64,000 nt of DNA from contig NZ_LHPC01000080.1 in NCBI RefSeq assembly GCF_001297125.1, forward strand, positions 1 to 64,000, given 5' to 3'. The position numbers and the translations under genes are program-made. The notes under the pieces are model-generated. The model ran no database searches. It was given only the letters and a program-made list of their open reading frames with translations, and had not been told where the DNA came from. Each line of letters opens with the position of its first letter. The first letter of the stretch is position 1. Source of the stretch: Pseudomonas sp. RIT-PI-q. Lineage in GTDB: Bacteria; Pseudomonadota; Gammaproteobacteria; Pseudomonadales; Pseudomonadaceae. Shown here one piece after another: positions 24,236-32,885 of the stretch.

Positions 24236-25911
24236 ATTGGAAAAAACTTGAGCATCTGTTGCTCAAGGCTCAGCCGGAACGCGCCGTGACGGCCGAACCG
24301 GCGCTGAATCACGCGCAGCTCTGCGAACAGGCGTTAAGCCTGGCCGCCGGCCTGCAAGCCCAGGGTGTGCAGCGCATTGCCGTGCACCTTGAGGACGCCG
24401 CCGACCTGGCGATTGCCCTGCTCGGTGCCTGGCGCGCCGGGGTCAGCGTATTGCTGCCTGCCGACCTGCAACCGCAGACCCGCCAGCGCTGGTCGACGGA
24501 AGTCGATTTATGGCTGACCGACCAGGTCGATGACGCGCACCTGAGCGATTACCGGCAGCCGCCACTGATCGCTGCCGCACTGGACCTCGATCACTGTTCG
24601 CTGAGCCTGTGCACGTCCGGCTCCAGTGGCGAGCCCAAGCGCATCGAAAAAACCTTGCGCCAACTGGCCAATGAAGTTGAAGCGCTGGAGCAACTGTGGG
24701 GTGCCGATCTGGGCCCGGCTTGCATCATTGGCAGCGTCGCCACCCAACACATCTACGGCCTGCTGTTTCGCGTGCTGTGGCCGCTGTGCGCCGGGCGTTC
24801 GTTTGTGCGCACGCAACTGGCTTTCCCGGAAGACTTGCAACGCGCCAGCCGCGAACACCCGGCCTTCGCCTGGGTCGCCAGCCCGGCGCTGCTCAAGCGC
24901 ATGGGCGATAACCTCGACTGGCCGGCACTGAGCGCGGTTCGGCGAGTGTTTTCCTCCGGCGGCGCCCTGCCGGCCGAGGCTGCGCAAAGCCTGCAGCAAC
25001 GCCTGCAACAATGGCCGACGGAAATCCTCGGCAGCTCGGAAACCGGCGGCATTGCCTGGCGTCAGGGCCACGCGCTCTGGCAGCCCTTTGTTGGCGTCGA
25101 GTTGAGCCAGGACAGCGACGGCGCACTGCTTATCGCATCGCCGTACTTGCCAGCGGGCCATATCGAACACACCGCCGATGCTGCACGCAGCGCTGTCGAC
25201 GGCCGCTTCGAATTGCTCGGACGGCTGGACCGAATCGTCAAACTGGAAGAAAAACGTATCTCGCTGCCAATGCTGGAAAAGGCCTTGATGGACCACGATT
25301 GGGTCGCCGAAGCGCGTCTTGGCGTGGTTCAAGAAAACCGTGCCTCTCTAGGTGCGCTGCTGGTGCTGAGCGAGCAGGGTTTGCACGCCTTGCGCAATCA
25401 GGGGCGACGCACCCTGACTCAAGAGTTGCGTCAGCACCTGAGCCAGCATTGCGAAGCCCTGGCCCTGCCGCGCCGCTGGCGTTTGCTGCGGCAATTGCCG
25501 CTGAACGCTCAGGGCAAACTGCCTCAGGCCGACGTGGAAGCCTTATTGTTGGCGCCGCGCCCAAAGGCGCCGGAAGTGCTGGAACAGGTCGAAGTCGATG
25601 GCGAGTGGAGCCTGCAACTGGCGGTGCCGCCCGACCTCGCTTATTTCAGCGGTCACTTCCCGCAAACGCCGGTGCTGCCGGGCGTGGTGCAGGTGGAATG
25701 GGCGCTGAATCTGGGTCAGCAATTGATGGAACTGCCGGCCAGGTTCGCCGGCATGGAAGTGCTGAAATTCCAGCAACTGGTGCGCCCGGGGGATGAAGTG
25801 CAGTTGCACCTGCGCTTTGATCCGGTACGCAGCAAATTGTATTTCGCCTACCGCAATGAGACGGCTACCTGCTCAAGTGGGCGGATTTTGCTGGAGGCAG
25901 ACTGTGGATAA
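24232..25911 (+). CDS. Acyl-AMP ligase fused to hotdog 3-hydroxyacyl-ACP dehydratase
   Basis: A 559-residue two-domain protein. Residues 1 to about 450 are an adenylate-forming ligase with the P-loop CTSGSSGEPKR (127-137) and the segment ELLGRLDRIVKLEEKR; it should activate the aryl starter acid as acyl-AMP for a carrier protein (ApeH-like). The last 95 residues, from about 465, are a FabA/FabZ-type hotdog domain with GHFPQTPVLPG and likely catalytic His475 (ApeI-like). These two activities can also occur as separate proteins. The start ATG at 24232 overlaps the upstream stop as ATGA. It is followed by repeats and not directly by the next gene. Confidence 0.85.
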   Translation: MNWKKLEHLLLKAQPERAVTAEPALNHAQLCEQALSLAAGLQAQGVQRIAVHLEDAADLAIALLGAWRAGVSVLLPADLQPQTRQRWSTEVDLWLTDQVDDAHLSDYRQPPLIAAALDLDHCSLSLCTSGSSGEPKRIEKTLRQLANEVEALEQLWGADLGPACIIGSVATQHIYGLLFRVLWPLCAGRSFVRTQLAFPEDLQRASREHPAFAWVASPALLKRMGDNLDWPALSAVRRVFSSGGALPAEAAQSLQQRLQQWPTEILGSSETGGIAWRQGHALWQPFVGVELSQDSDGALLIASPYLPAGHIEHTADAARSAVDGRFELLGRLDRIVKLEEKRISLPMLEKALMDHDWVAEARLGVVQENRASLGALLVLSEQGLHALRNQGRRTLTQELRQHLSQHCEALALPRRWRLLRQLPLNAQGKLPQADVEALLLAPRPKAPEVLEQVEVDGEWSLQLAVPPDLAYFSGHFPQTPVLPGVVQVEWALNLGQQLMELPARFAGMEVLKFQQLVRPGDEVQLHLRFDPVRSKLYFAYRNETATCSSGRILLEADCG

Positions 25912-25923
25912 GTCGAGATCCCC

Positions 25924-26013
25924 TGTAGGCGCTGGCTTGCCAGCGAAGACGCCGGCACATCCAGCAATCATGTCGACTGACACGCCGCTTTCGCTGGCAA
26001 GCCAGCTCCTACA
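25924..26013. repeat. REP-type inverted repeat inside the pigment operon
   Basis: Arms 25924-25947 and 25990-26013 (core GCTGGCTTGCCAGCGAA) are reverse complements with about one mismatch. It begins 13 nt after the ligase-dehydratase stop codon. Together with the next element it fills the only gap longer than 10 nt in the operon. Confidence 0.85.
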
Positions 26014-26052
26014 AGGATTACGGCCCCGGACGCCGGCAGCAGACGCCCCCCC

Positions 26053-26183
26053 TGTAGCAGCTGCCGAAGGCTGCGTTCGAGTGCAAAGCGCTCGCATCTG
26101 GTCCACCAGGATTTTTCCAAGAGACTTCGCATACCGGTTTACGACTGCTTCGCAGCCGAACGCAGGCTTCGCCAGCTGCTACA
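26053..26183. repeat. Second inverted repeat element inside the pigment operon
   Basis: Imperfect 27-nt arms (26053-26079 and 26157-26183, two mismatches) begin TGTAGCAGCTGCCGAAGG. The right 32 nt (26152-26183) are identical to 29941-29972 inside the LolA-like gene, so both are copies of one element family. It ends 20 nt before the glycosyltransferase start. Confidence 0.82.
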
Positions 26184-26203
26184 AGGGCGAGGTGTGAGCC
26201 ACC

Positions 26204-26938
26204 ATGCATAACCCCTGTGCCGTGGTCCCCGTCTACAACCACGAAACCGCAATCACCACCGTGGTCGACGCGCTGATCGCCAGCAACTTGCCCTGTATTC
26301 TGGTGGACGATGCCAGCGATCAATCCTGCGCCAAGGTGCTCGATCAACTGGCGCAACGCGACAGGGTTCATCTGATCCGACTCGCCGCCAACCAAGGCAA
26401 GGGCGGCGCCGTCATGACCGGCATGCGCGAAGCCGCACGGCTGGGTTTCACCCACGTTTTGCAGGTGGACGCCGACGGTCAGCACGACCTGCAAGACGTC
26501 CCGACCTTCATCGAACAATCACGCGCCCATCCCGATGCGGTGATCTGCGGCTATCCGCAATACGACGCCAGTGTGCCGAAAGGTCGCTTGTACGCCCGTT
26601 ACCTGACGCACGTGATGGTCTGGATCAACACCCTGTCGCTGCAGATTCGCGACTCCATGTGCGGCTTTCGCCTCTACCCGTTGCCCGCCACCCTGGCGCT
26701 GATCGACTCGGCGAAGATCGGCAAGCGCATGGACTTCGACTCGGACATTCTCGTGCGACTGGCCTGGCGCAACCAGCCGATGCAGTGGCTGCCCACCAAC
26801 GTCCATTACCCGCTGGACGGCGTCTCGCATTTCCGCCTGTTCCACGACAATGTGCTGATTACAAGCATGCACACCCGGCTGTTCTTCGGCATGTTGCTGC
26901 GGGCTCCGGTGATCCTCTGGCGACGGTGGCGAGCATGA
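26204..26938 (+). CDS. Family 2 glycosyltransferase of the aryl polyene cluster
   Basis: A 244-residue GT-A fold glycosyltransferase: VVPVYNHETAI at the N-terminus, LVDDAS, and the metal-binding LQVDADGQHD. It probably adds a sugar to the polyene or its lipid anchor. In some clusters this domain is fused to the acyltransferase that follows; here they are separate and overlap by 4 nt (ATGA). GAGGTG precedes the ATG at 26204, immediately after the repeat element, so the local ribosome site may derive partly from sequence next to the repeat. Confidence 0.86.
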   Translation: MHNPCAVVPVYNHETAITTVVDALIASNLPCILVDDASDQSCAKVLDQLAQRDRVHLIRLAANQGKGGAVMTGMREAARLGFTHVLQVDADGQHDLQDVPTFIEQSRAHPDAVICGYPQYDASVPKGRLYARYLTHVMVWINTLSLQIRDSMCGFRLYPLPATLALIDSAKIGKRMDFDSDILVRLAWRNQPMQWLPTNVHYPLDGVSHFRLFHDNVLITSMHTRLFFGMLLRAPVILWRRWRA

Positions 26939-27882
26939 GCAGCAATGCCGACAAGCAACACTGGGCCGACCGCCAGGAGCGCGGCAGTTTCTGGCTGATG
27001 AAGCTCACCGCGTTCGGCGCCAAAGTCTTGGGCCGACGGCTGTTGAGCCCGTTGCTGTACGGCATCGTTTTGTACTTTTTCCTGTTCGGTCGCAGCGCTC
27101 GCCGCAGCGCCTGGCAATACCAGCAACGACTCGCCGACTGGAGCGGCCGCAGCGAACTGCGCCCGACCCATTGGCGAGTGTTCGGCCAGTTCATGGCCTT
27201 CGCCGACTCCATGCTCGACAAGCTCGATGTGTGGAACGGCAAGCTCAGCATCGAACACATCGAAATCATCGACCCGGCGCTGCTGCGCAATCAACTGCGC
27301 GGCACTCGCGGGCAGATGCTGGTGGGCGCGCACCTGGGCAACCTTGAGGTCTGCCGCGCGCTGGCTGAAATCGGTGAGAAAGTCACGATGAACGTGCTGG
27401 TGCACACCAAGCACGCCGAGCAGTTCAACCGCTTGCTCGGCGAAGCCGGGGCGACCAATTTGCGCCTGATCCAGGTCAGCGAGCTGGACGCGGTGATCAT
27501 GTTGCAACTGCATGAACGCCTGGAGCGCGGCGAGTGGCTGGCGATTGCCGGCGACCGTGTGCCGCTGCACGGCGGCCGCAGCGTGACCGTGGACTTCCTC
27601 GGCCACCCCGCCGCCTTCCCGCAAGGGCCGTGGCTGCTGGCCGGCCTGCTGAAATGCCCGATCAATCTGATGATGTGCCTGAAGAAACCGTCGGGCGACT
27701 ATCGACTGACCCTCGAACCGTTCACCGAAACCGTGGTATGGAAACGCAGCGACCGCGAGCAGGTCATTCATCAGTGGGCGACCCGCTACGCCGAACGCTT
27801 GGGTCACTATTGCCTCGAAGCGCCTCAACAATGGTTCAACTTTTACCCTTTCTGGAAGACCGATGACGACGCCAACGCTTGA
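26935..27882 (+). CDS. LpxL/HtrB-type lauroyl-like acyltransferase
   Basis: A 315-residue inner-membrane acyltransferase of the lipid A late-acylation superfamily, with an N-terminal hydrophobic anchor (YGIVLYFFLFG) and the catalytic H(x)4E box in GAHLGNLEV. In aryl polyene operons the homologous enzyme is thought to esterify the polyene to a glycolipid. Its start ATG at 26935 overlaps the glycosyltransferase stop, and its 3' end overlaps the ammonia-lyase start by 20 nt. Confidence 0.85.
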   Translation: MSSNADKQHWADRQERGSFWLMKLTAFGAKVLGRRLLSPLLYGIVLYFFLFGRSARRSAWQYQQRLADWSGRSELRPTHWRVFGQFMAFADSMLDKLDVWNGKLSIEHIEIIDPALLRNQLRGTRGQMLVGAHLGNLEVCRALAEIGEKVTMNVLVHTKHAEQFNRLLGEAGATNLRLIQVSELDAVIMLQLHERLERGEWLAIAGDRVPLHGGRSVTVDFLGHPAAFPQGPWLLAGLLKCPINLMMCLKKPSGDYRLTLEPFTETVVWKRSDREQVIHQWATRYAERLGHYCLEAPQQWFNFYPFWKTDDDANA

Positions 27883-29407
27883 GCCGGTAACTTTCGGCGA
27901 ACTCCCTTTGCGTATCGAAGACGTGCTGGCCCTGGCCAACCGCCAAGTGCCGACGCAGTTGCAAGGCGACCCCGAGTTCCGCCAGCGCATCGCCAAGGGC
28001 CCGCAGTTCCTTGATTCCCTGCTGGACAAGGAAGGCGTGATCTATGGCGTGACCACCGGTTACGGCGACTCGTGCGTGGTCGCGGTGCCGTTGCATCACG
28101 TCGAGGCGCTGCCCCGCCATCTGTACACGTTTCATGGCTGCGGCCTGGGCAAACTGCTCGACGCCCAAGCCACCCGCGCAGTGCTGGCAGCACGTTTGCA
28201 GTCCCTGTGCCAAGGCGTGTCCGGGGTTCGCGTGGAGCTGCTGGAACGCCTGCAAGCATTCCTTGAGCACGACATCCTGCCGCTGATCCCGGAAGAAGGT
28301 TCGGTGGGCGCCAGCGGCGATCTGACGCCGTTGTCCTATGTCGCCGCGACCTTGTCCGGCGAGCGCGAAGTAATGTTTCGTGGCGAACGCCGACAAGCCG
28401 CCGACGTGCACCGCGAACTCGGCTGGGCGCCACTGGTCCTGCGTCCGAAAGAAGCCTTGGCGCTGATGAACGGCACCGCCGTGATGACCGGCATCGCTTG
28501 CCTGGCCTACGCCCGTGCCGATTACCTGCTGCAACTGGCCACGCGCATCACCGCGCTGAACGTGGTCGCGTTGCAAGGCAACCCGGAACACTTCGACGAG
28601 CGCCTGTTCGCCACCAAACCCCATCCCGGGCAGATGCAAGTCGCCGCGTGGCTGCGCAAGGACCTGGCGATCGACGCGCCGACCGCGCCGCTGCATCGCC
28701 TGCAGGATCGCTATTCCCTGCGTTGCGCGCCCCACGTCCTCGGCGTGCTGGCCGACAGCCTGAACTGGCTGCGCTCGTTCATCGAGATCGAGCTCAACAG
28801 CGCCAACGACAACCCGATCATCGACGCCGAAGCCGAACGCGTGCTGCACGGCGGGCACTTCTACGGCGGCCACATTGCGTTCGCCATGGACAGCCTGAAA
28901 ACCCTGGTGGCCAACGTCGCCGACTTGCTCGACCGGCAACTCGCGTTGCTGGTGGATGAGCGCTACAACCATGGCTTGCCGAGCAATTTGTCCGGCGCCA
29001 CGGCCGATCGCGCGATGCTCAACCACGGCTTCAAAGCCGTGCAGATCGGCACCAGCGCCTGGACCGCCGAAGCGCTGAAAAACACCATGCCGGCCAGCGT
29101 CTTTTCGCGCTCCACCGAGTGCCACAATCAGGACAAGGTGAGCAGGGGCCCCATCGCCGCCCGCGATGCGATCCGCGTGCTGGAGTTGACCGAACAGGTC
29201 GCCGCCGCCACGCTACTCGCCGCCAATCAAGGCGTCTGGTTGCGCAGCCAGGCCGAGGACGCACGGCCATTGCCGCCATCGCTGGCCGCCATGCATGAAG
29301 AATTGGCCAAGGACTTCCCGCCAGTCATCGAAGACCGTGCGCTGGAAGGCGAATTGCGCCTGTGCCTGCAACGCATCGCCGAGCAACACTGGAGGCTGCA
29401 TGCGTAG
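27863..29407 (+). CDS. Histidine/phenylalanine/tyrosine-type aromatic ammonia-lyase
   Basis: A 514-residue MIO enzyme that removes ammonia from an aromatic amino acid to give an arylacrylate. The self-processing Ala-Ser-Gly is at 150-152 (GSVGASGDLTPL), and catalytic Tyr61 lies in IYGVTTGYG. The two residues that normally set substrate choice are Phe90-His91 (LYTFHGCGLG): histidine lyases usually have Ser-His, tyrosine lyases His-Leu and phenylalanine lyases Phe-Leu. A mixed pair like this leaves the substrate open, though the pathway context favours an aromatic acid starter for the polyene. It is not beside hut genes, so histidine catabolism is unlikely. Confidence 0.88.
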   Translation: MTTPTLEPVTFGELPLRIEDVLALANRQVPTQLQGDPEFRQRIAKGPQFLDSLLDKEGVIYGVTTGYGDSCVVAVPLHHVEALPRHLYTFHGCGLGKLLDAQATRAVLAARLQSLCQGVSGVRVELLERLQAFLEHDILPLIPEEGSVGASGDLTPLSYVAATLSGEREVMFRGERRQAADVHRELGWAPLVLRPKEALALMNGTAVMTGIACLAYARADYLLQLATRITALNVVALQGNPEHFDERLFATKPHPGQMQVAAWLRKDLAIDAPTAPLHRLQDRYSLRCAPHVLGVLADSLNWLRSFIEIELNSANDNPIIDAEAERVLHGGHFYGGHIAFAMDSLKTLVANVADLLDRQLALLVDERYNHGLPSNLSGATADRAMLNHGFKAVQIGTSAWTAEALKNTMPASVFSRSTECHNQDKVSRGPIAARDAIRVLELTEQVAAATLLAANQGVWLRSQAEDARPLPPSLAAMHEELAKDFPPVIEDRALEGELRLCLQRIAEQHWRLHA

Positions 29408-29825
29408 CAAGGGAGTGCTTCACACCGATACGGAAATCCTCGTGCCGTTCTTTGACGTCGACACCATGAACGTGGTTTGGCACGGCCATTACGTCAAATA
29501 CCTGGAAGTCGCCCGTTGCGCACTGCTGGACAAGATCGGCCATAACTACAGTGCCATGGTCGAGTCGGGTTATGCGTGGCCGGTGATCGACCTGCAATTG
29601 CGCTACGTGCGCGGTGCGGTGTTCGGGCAGAAGCTCAACGTGCGCGCCAATCTGGTGGAGTGGGAGAACCGTCTGAAGATCAATTACCTGATCAGCGACC
29701 TGGAAACCGGTGAACGCCTGACCCGCGCCGTTTCCGTGCAGGTCGCCGTCGACATGAGCAGCCGCGAAATGCAATTGGCCTCGCCCAAGGTCTTCACCGA
29801 CGCCGTCGAAAGGATGCTCCCATGA
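29400..29825 (+). CDS. 4-hydroxybenzoyl-CoA thioesterase-like hotdog protein
   Basis: A 141-residue single-hotdog thioesterase with the family signature PFFDVDTMNVVWHGHYVKYLE, in which the Asp after the Phe pair is the usual catalytic residue. In aryl polyene clusters (ApeK-like) it may release or proofread carrier-bound intermediates. I start at the ATG at 29400, which overlaps the ammonia-lyase end by 8 nt. Its stop overlaps the LolA-like gene as ATGA. Confidence 0.86.
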   Translation: MRSKGVLHTDTEILVPFFDVDTMNVVWHGHYVKYLEVARCALLDKIGHNYSAMVESGYAWPVIDLQLRYVRGAVFGQKLNVRANLVEWENRLKINYLISDLETGERLTRAVSVQVAVDMSSREMQLASPKVFTDAVERMLP

Positions 29826-30562
29826 ACTGGCTGAAAACTCTCTGTAGCAGCTGTCGAGCCCGCGAGGCTGCGTTCGGCGGCGAAGCCGTCGTAAAACCTG
29901 CACACGCGGTACATCAGCAGAAACGCAGGGCGACTGCTGCGCAGCCGAACGCAGGCTTCGCCAGCTGCTACAGGGTCGTGGTGGGGTTGGTATTAGCGCT
30001 GGGGTTTACTTCGTTGGCGCAGGCGTTTGATTTGCAACAGCTGAGCGATCAACTGGCCAAGCCCGATGTGATCCACGGCAACTTCATCCAGGAAAAACAC
30101 CTGCGCGCCCTGCCCCAGCCGCTGACCAGCAAGGGCACTTTCGTCCTGGCGAAAAACCACGGCCTGCTCTGGCTGTTGAAAACCCCGCTGCAACAGGATT
30201 ACCGCATCAGCGCCAAAGGCATTGCCCGGCGTGATGCCAGCGGCTGGCAAATGCTCCCGGGCAAGAGCGCCGGCGCCGAGCAGAACCGCTTGTTCCTCGC
30301 CGTACTGCAAGGTGACAGCAGCGGCTTGCAACGGGATTTCGAGCTGTCCCTGAGTGGCGATGCACAGGACTGGAAACTGACCCTGATCCCGCGTTCAATG
30401 TTGCTCAAGCAGGTGTTCAACCAGATCAATATCACTGGCGGTGAACTGGTGCACAGTATCGAACTGCTGGAAACCCAGGGCGACAGCACGCTCTTGCGCA
30501 TGCCAGACACTACCAGCCCCCCACCCTTGAGCGACGCGGAGCAACATGACTTTGCCGAGTGA
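29822..30562 (+). CDS. LolA-like outer-membrane carrier protein with repeat-encoded leader
   Basis: A 246-residue LolA-fold protein expected to carry the polyene lipid across the periplasm. The LolA domain begins near FDLQQLSDQL and includes the typical HGNFIQEKHLRALPQPL. The ancestral start is almost certainly the ATG at 29822 (ATGA overlap with the thioesterase). After seven codons the frame enters a repeat element (29843-29972) and reads through about 43 codons in frame before the hydrophobic signal core VVVGLVLALGFTSLAQA. The predicted leader is therefore about 67 residues. Restart codons GTG at 29978 or 29981 could give a short leader instead. Its 3' end overlaps the exporter gene by 17 nt. 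Confidence 0.82.
   Translation: MNWLKTLCSSCRAREAAFGGEAVVKPAHAVHQQKRRATAAQPNAGFASCYRVVVGLVLALGFTSLAQAFDLQQLSDQLAKPDVIHGNFIQEKHLRALPQPLTSKGTFVLAKNHGLLWLLKTPLQQDYRISAKGIARRDASGWQMLPGKSAGAEQNRLFLAVLQGDSSGLQRDFELSLSGDAQDWKLTLIPRSMLLKQVFNQINITGGELVHSIELLETQGDSTLLRMPDTTSPPPLSDAEQHDFAE
29843..29972. repeat. Inverted repeat element within the LolA-like gene
   Basis: Imperfect inverted repeat with arms starting TGTAGCAGCTGTCGAG and ending CGCCAGCTGCTACA. Its right 32 nt are identical to those of the element at 26053-26183. It lies wholly within the 5' coding region of the LolA-like gene and keeps the frame open. Confidence 0.85.
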
Positions 30563-32885
30563 ACGCAGGCTCCCGCCGCTGTTCCTGATCCTGCTGCTGG
30601 CGGTGCTCGCGCTCGCCGGTTGGCAATGGCGTGACGGCGCCCCGCTGTCGGCCAACCTGATGGAACTGGGGCCGGGCACCGCGCCGGACGCGCTGGAACT
30701 GCGCGCCGAACAACGCATGCAAGAACCGCTGAACCGCGAAATGCTGGTGCTGGTCGGCCACAAGGATCGCTCGCAAGCCATCGCCATGGCGCAGAAACTG
30801 GGCGAGCAGTGGCAGGCCAGCGGCCTGTTCGAAAAGGTCCAGTGGAACCTGCAGGCCGACCTCCCGGCACTGCGCACGCAATTGCTCCAAGGCCGACGGG
30901 CGATGCCCTCGGCAGCGGCCCGCCAGCAGCTGATCGAGCATCCCGACGCGTTTATCCAGCAACGGGTGCAAGCGCTGGTCGATCCTTTCACCGGTTTCAG
31001 TCTGGTGCCGAGCCAGGATGACTGGCTGGGCCTGACCGGGCGTATCCAGAACAGCCAGCCGCAACACGGCTCGGTGCAACTGGACATCGGCAGCGGTGCG
31101 CTGGTCGCCGATGCCGACGGCAAGAGTTGGGTGCTGCTGCGGGCGCGCACCACCGGCAATGCCTTCGACATGAAGCTGCCGCTGCAAGTGGCCGACCTGC
31201 TCCAGCACAGCCGCGAAGATGCCGCCCAGGCGGACGTACAACTGCTGGCCGCCAGCGGTTTGCTTTATGCGGCCAACGGGCAAAAGCAAGCCACCCGGGA
31301 AATCACCTGGGTCGGCGGTGGCGCCACGTTCGGGATTTTGTTGTTGCTGTTGCTGGCCTTCCGCCGTTTGCGCGTATTGCTGGCGTTTGTACCGGTGCTG
31401 GTCGGCATGCTCTTCGGCGCGGTGGCTTGTGTGGCGCTGTTTGGCCATATGCACGTGATGACCCTGGTGCTCGGCTCCAGCCTGATCGGTGTGGCCGTCG
31501 ACTACCCGCTGCATTACCTGTCCAAGAGCTGGAGCCTGAAACCCTGGCACAGTTGGCCCGCTTTGCGCCTGACCTTGCCGGGTCTGACGCTGAGCCTGAT
31601 CACCAGTTGCATCGGCTACCTGGCCCTGGCCTGGACGCCGTTCCCGGCGCTGACCCAGATTGCCGTGTTCTCCGCTGCCGGCCTGCTCGGCGCCTACCTG
31701 TCCGCCGTGTGCCTGTTGCCGGCGCTGCTCAAGGGCGTGGATTTGCGCCCCGCGCAGTGGCCGCTGCGAGTGTCCGAGTTTTTGCTGGGTCTACGTGAAT
31801 CGCTGCTGAAATACGCCCGCACGCCGGTGTTGCTGGCGCTGCTGATCGCCTTTTGTGTCGGTGGTCTATTGCAGCTCGAGAGCAAAAACGATATTCGCCA
31901 ATGGGTCGGTGCACCGCAGCAATTGACCGATGAAGCCCAGACCATTGCACGCATCACCGGCTATCAACCCACCAGCCAGTTCTTCCTGGTGCGCGCAGCC
32001 AATCAGCAGGAACTGCTCGAACGCCAGACGGCGCTGAGCGAGCGGCTGGATCAGTTGGTCAATCTGGAAAAACTCCAGGGCTATCTGTCGCTCAATCAAC
32101 TGGTCAGCCAGCCGAGCGAACAGCGCCAAGTGCGCGAAGCACTGACCAAGCTGCCGCAGTTCTGGCAGCCGCTGCTCGACGTCGGCGTGCCGGTCGAGGC
32201 GTTGAAAACCGAGTTGGCCAAGTTGCAGGCGTTGCCCACTGAAGACATCGACGCCGCGCTGGCCGGGCCTTTGGCCGAACCCCATCGCGCGCTGTGGCTG
32301 GGCCCGACCGATGACGGCGTGGCGGCGATGGTCAGCCTGCAAGGCTTGAACAACCCATCGCTGCTGCGGGTCCAGGCGCTGGATTTGCCGGGCGTGGAAT
32401 TGGTCGATCGCCTGGGTGAGTTGAACTCGGTGTTCGCTGCGACTCAGATCAGTGCCGCCGAATTGAAACTCGCGTCCTGTGTGCTGATCGTGCTGGTGCT
32501 GATCCTGCCGTTCGGCCTCGGCGGCGCGCTGCGAATCGTCGCCCTGCCGCTGCTGGCGGCGTTGTGCAGCCTGGCCAGCCTCGGTTGGCTCGGGCAGCCG
32601 CTGACGCTGTTCAGCCTGTTCGGCCTGCTGCTGGTGACGGCCATCAGCGTCGATTACGCGATCCTCATGCGCGAGCAGGTCGGCGGCGCCGCCGTGAGCC
32701 TGCTGGGCACCTTGCTGGCGGCGGTGACCACTTGGCTGTCATTCGGTTTGCTGGCGGTGTCGAGCACACCGGCGGTGAGCAACTTCGGTTTGTCGGTGAG
32801 CCTGGGCCTGGCGTTCAGCTTCCTGCTGGCGCCGTGGGCCGGACAACAAGCCCATGCGCTCCCCGTCGCGGAGACGGCAGCGTGA
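30546..32885 (+). CDS. RND/MMPL-family exporter of the aryl polyene cluster
   Basis: A 779-residue inner-membrane transporter in the RND superfamily with the two-repeat plan: helix, large periplasmic loop, five or six helices, then the same again. In each half one can see a conserved acidic core (GVAVDYPLHYLSKS and TAISVDYAILMREQ). It would extract the polyene lipid from the inner membrane and pass it to the LolA-like protein. It overlaps the LolA-like gene upstream by 17 nt and shares one base with the next start (TGATG). Confidence 0.88.
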   Translation: MTLPSERRLPPLFLILLLAVLALAGWQWRDGAPLSANLMELGPGTAPDALELRAEQRMQEPLNREMLVLVGHKDRSQAIAMAQKLGEQWQASGLFEKVQWNLQADLPALRTQLLQGRRAMPSAAARQQLIEHPDAFIQQRVQALVDPFTGFSLVPSQDDWLGLTGRIQNSQPQHGSVQLDIGSGALVADADGKSWVLLRARTTGNAFDMKLPLQVADLLQHSREDAAQADVQLLAASGLLYAANGQKQATREITWVGGGATFGILLLLLLAFRRLRVLLAFVPVLVGMLFGAVACVALFGHMHVMTLVLGSSLIGVAVDYPLHYLSKSWSLKPWHSWPALRLTLPGLTLSLITSCIGYLALAWTPFPALTQIAVFSAAGLLGAYLSAVCLLPALLKGVDLRPAQWPLRVSEFLLGLRESLLKYARTPVLLALLIAFCVGGLLQLESKNDIRQWVGAPQQLTDEAQTIARITGYQPTSQFFLVRAANQQELLERQTALSERLDQLVNLEKLQGYLSLNQLVSQPSEQRQVREALTKLPQFWQPLLDVGVPVEALKTELAKLQALPTEDIDAALAGPLAEPHRALWLGPTDDGVAAMVSLQGLNNPSLLRVQALDLPGVELVDRLGELNSVFAATQISAAELKLASCVLIVLVLILPFGLGGALRIVALPLLAALCSLASLGWLGQPLTLFSLFGLLLVTAISVDYAILMREQVGGAAVSLLGTLLAAVTTWLSFGLLAVSSTPAVSNFGLSVSLGLAFSFLLAPWAGQQAHALPVAETAA

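Noticed and set aside
20461..26183. Possible CRISPR array from recurring repeats
   Set aside because: Copies are far apart, each is an inverted doublet, and there are no regular spacers or cas genes.
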